A DNA stretch of 64,000 nt from positions 1 through 64,000 of the forward strand of contig NZ_JARXUZ010000002.1 of the NCBI RefSeq assembly GCF_029893365.1, in the 5' to 3' direction. Below the pieces are notes generated by a model that saw nothing but the letters and a program-made list of their open reading frames with translations, had not been told where the DNA came from and made no database searches. Source of the DNA: Cryobacterium sp. CG_9.6. GTDB taxonomy: Bacteria; Actinomycetota; Actinomycetes; Actinomycetales; Microbacteriaceae. A program made the position numbers and the translations under genes. Position 1 is the first letter of the stretch; every line of letters begins with the position of its first letter. Below are positions 61,962 through 64,000 of this stretch, piece after piece.

Positions 61962-64000
61962 ATGACTCGCGAGCATCCCTCGGCGGTAGAACCGGACGAG
62001 ACCGACCTTGAAGTGACAAAACCGAAAGACTGGGCCGCGGGTGTGCCCGGCGTGTACCACTCCATGAAGCCGGCGCTGGAGCAGATGGGTGTGATCCGGA
62101 CCGGTAAGACGATGCTCGCCCTCAATCAGAAAGACGGCTTTGACTGCCCGAGTTGCGCGTGGCCAGACCCCACTCACCGGAAGACCTTCGAATTCTGCGA
62201 GAACGGTGCGAAAGCCGTCACGTGGGAGGCAACACCGGTCACCATCGACTCGGACTTCTGGGCCGAGTATTCCCTCGATGATTTGCTGGAGAAGTCGGAA
62301 TATTGGCTGGGAATGCAGGGTCGTCTGACCGAGCCGGTCTATAAGCGCGCCGGTGAGAACCATTACCGACCGATCAGCTGGAACGATGCGTTTTCGGTGC
62401 TGGCTACGAAGCTGAATGCGCTCGCGTCCCCGGACGAGGCTGCTTTCTATACGAGTGGCCGCGCCTCGAATGAGGCCGCTTTCGCATACCAGCTTTTTGT
62501 GCGTGCTTTCGGCACGAACAACCTGCCTGACTGTTCCAACATGTGCCATGAGTCAACCGGATGGGCCATGGGGCAGACGTTGGGCATCGGCAAAGCCACG
62601 ATCAGCTACGACGACTTCGCCCAAGCCGATCTCATCATCATCATGGGCCAGAATCCGGGAACAAACCATCCGCGGATGCTGACAGCCTTGGAAGAGGCGA
62701 AGGATGCCGGTGCGGAGATCGTCGCCGTCAATCCGCTGCCGGAGGCCGGGCTGCACCGCTACAAGAACCCGCAGCGAGTCAAGGGAATCATCGGGCGCGG
62801 CACCCCCATCGCAAACCAGCACGTCCAGATCCGGCTGGGCGGCGATATGGCTCTGCTCCAGGCGGTCTCCAAACGGGTGCTGGCCGCCGAGGCGAAGCAT
62901 CCCGGAACAGTGCTAGACCACGAGTTTTTGGCGACGCACTGCTCGGGCCTAGAAGACCTCACCAAGCATCTGCACCTGCTCGATGAGCAGGCCGTGCTTG
63001 AGGCGACAGGACTTGAGGCGCACGAGATTGATGAATTGGCCGCACGTTACATTAAGGCCGATCGCGTGATTGTGACCTGGGCCATGGGTCTGACCCAGCA
63101 GAAGAAGGCCGTCTCGACCATCAAAGAGATTATTAATTTGCTCTTGTTGCGGGGGAACATCGGCAAACCCGGTGCGGGTGCCTGCCCGATTCGCGGTCAC
63201 AGTAATGTGCAGGGTGATCGCACCATGGGCATTTGGGAACAAATGCCTCCGGCATTCATGAACGCCCTCGAGCAAGAGTTCGGGTTTGATCCCCCCCGAG
63301 AACACGGGGCGGATGCCGTTGAGACCATTAACAGGCTGCGGGACGGTGAGATCAAGGTTTTCATGGCGCTCGGTGGGAACCTGGTCGCGGCAATCAGTGA
63401 CACGAACGCGGCCGAAGCTGCCATGCGGGGCGCTGAGATGACTGTGCAGGTATCTACGAAACTGAACCGGTCTCATGTGGTCACCGGTGCTGAGGCACTC
63501 ATCCTGCCTACGATGGGTCGCACCGAGATCGATATGCAGGCGTCGGGGCCGCAGTTCGTGTCGGTCGAGGACACGGTCTGTGCCGTGCATCCGTCGTGGG
63601 GGAAGGTCGATCCGGTGGCACCCGACCTCCTTTCGGAGGTGGCGATAGTTTCTCGGCTGGCGCGAGTTGTTCTCGGTGACACAGTGAAGATTAATTGGGC
63701 CGGTTTCGAGCAGAACTATGACCTCATTCGCGACCACATCTCTCACGTGGTCGACGGGTGCGAGAACTACAACCAGAAGATCCGTCAGGAAGGCGGATTC
63801 ATGCTTCCTAACGGCCCGCGGGATTCGCGCACTTTTCCCACGCCCGTCGGCAAGGCGATACTCACTGTCAACGTTCTCGAGCGCGTCGATCGCCCGCAGG
63901 GCACTCTCATTTTGCAGACACTGCGCTCACACGACCAGTTCAACACCACCATCTACGGGCACAACGACCGGTATCGCGGCATCAAAAACGGCCGCCACGT
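61962..64000 (+). CDS. FdhF/YdeP family molybdopterin oxidoreductase, second copy (partial)
   Basis: Starts at ATG 61962 and runs off the window after about 679 codons. The readable part matches the N-terminal ~680 residues of the 12586-14952 product without visible change (GFDCPSCAWPDP, NLPDCSNMCHESTG, MGQNPGTNHPRM), including its upstream 70 bases. Recent inverted duplication, or the two arms of a larger repeat. The dinucleotide-binding C-terminus lies beyond the window. Confidence 0.9.
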   Translation, partial: MTREHPSAVEPDETDLEVTKPKDWAAGVPGVYHSMKPALEQMGVIRTGKTMLALNQKDGFDCPSCAWPDPTHRKTFEFCENGAKAVTWEATPVTIDSDFWAEYSLDDLLEKSEYWLGMQGRLTEPVYKRAGENHYRPISWNDAFSVLATKLNALASPDEAAFYTSGRASNEAAFAYQLFVRAFGTNNLPDCSNMCHESTGWAMGQTLGIGKATISYDDFAQADLIIIMGQNPGTNHPRMLTALEEAKDAGAEIVAVNPLPEAGLHRYKNPQRVKGIIGRGTPIANQHVQIRLGGDMALLQAVSKRVLAAEAKHPGTVLDHEFLATHCSGLEDLTKHLHLLDEQAVLEATGLEAHEIDELAARYIKADRVIVTWAMGLTQQKKAVSTIKEIINLLLLRGNIGKPGAGACPIRGHSNVQGDRTMGIWEQMPPAFMNALEQEFGFDPPREHGADAVETINRLRDGEIKVFMALGGNLVAAISDTNAAEAAMRGAEMTVQVSTKLNRSHVVTGAEALILPTMGRTEIDMQASGPQFVSVEDTVCAVHPSWGKVDPVAPDLLSEVAIVSRLARVVLGDTVKINWAGFEQNYDLIRDHISHVVDGCENYNQKIRQEGGFMLPNGPRDSRTFPTPVGKAILTVNVLERVDRPQGTLILQTLRSHDQFNTTIYGHNDRYRGIKNGRH

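Noticed and set aside
1..64000. tRNA, rRNA, riboswitch and CRISPR features
   Set aside because: No cloverleaf, ribosomal stretch, recognised riboswitch core or spacer array was seen when reading through; short or degenerate ones could be missed without a covariance search.

Overview
The window looks like accessory DNA from a high-GC actinobacterium. Its gene content (CGNR and GAF-ANTAR regulators, DUF6457, FUSC, GH15, ProU-type transporter, SipW-type secreted proteins) would suit Microbacteriaceae, but this placement is an inference from protein style; no rRNA, tRNA or core housekeeping gene was seen. Two ends are open: a 2-oxoglutarate oxygenase is cut at base 1 and a molybdopterin oxidoreductase is cut at base 64000.

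Layout. 1-4.7 kb: oxygenase divergent from a CGNR regulator, an orphan gene, a serine recombinase and an AbiE-like toxin-antitoxin pair. 4.8-9.3 kb: two identical inverted IS110 copies around a frameshifted IS256. 9.3-15 kb: two diverged copies of a DUF6457/FdhF-YdeP module (one FdhF reduced to its C-terminus) around an IPNS-like oxygenase. 15.7-20.2 kb: cyclic-di-GMP genes, a GGDEF protein with a broken EAL tail facing a LOV-GGDEF-EAL protein. 21.4-24.8 kb: an overlapping operon of secreted proteins with SipW-type signal peptides, ending in a LamG protein. 26-30 kb: an operon with 4-base overlaps of SDR, alpha/beta-hydrolase/gluconate-dehydrogenase-subunit-3 fusion and GMC oxidoreductase. 30-47.8 kb: metabolic and stress genes (ATL-like, DUF488, DUF2945, GH15, isochorismatase-like, TetR with DsrE/monooxygenase/CMD genes, DUF427, glycine betaine ABC transporter, GAF-ANTAR, succinate-semialdehyde dehydrogenase, FUSC). 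47.9-52.8 kb: IS5, third IS110 copy, a cut gene and IS3. 52.9-60.5 kb: a plasmid-type block with a HTH/zeta toxin-antitoxin operon, small plasmid genes, NrdH-like redoxin, candidate oriT, mobC, relaxase and a DUF4143 ATPase. 60.5-64 kb: IS remnants with 23-24-bp tandem repeats, then a second FdhF/YdeP copy, inverted relative to the first.

How it fits together: the region appears to have been assembled by mobile DNA. The metabolic islands are bounded by IS elements or dispersed short repeats, the mobilisation block would allow transfer in trans, and two toxin-antitoxin systems could stabilise it. The c-di-GMP genes beside the secreted-protein operon suggest a light- and c-di-GMP-linked surface or biofilm function. 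The most informative structures are the IS110 non-coding leader (candidate bridge RNA), the inverted FdhF duplication, the light-sensor phosphodiesterase with its neighbouring surface operon, and the hydrolase-dehydrogenase fusion.
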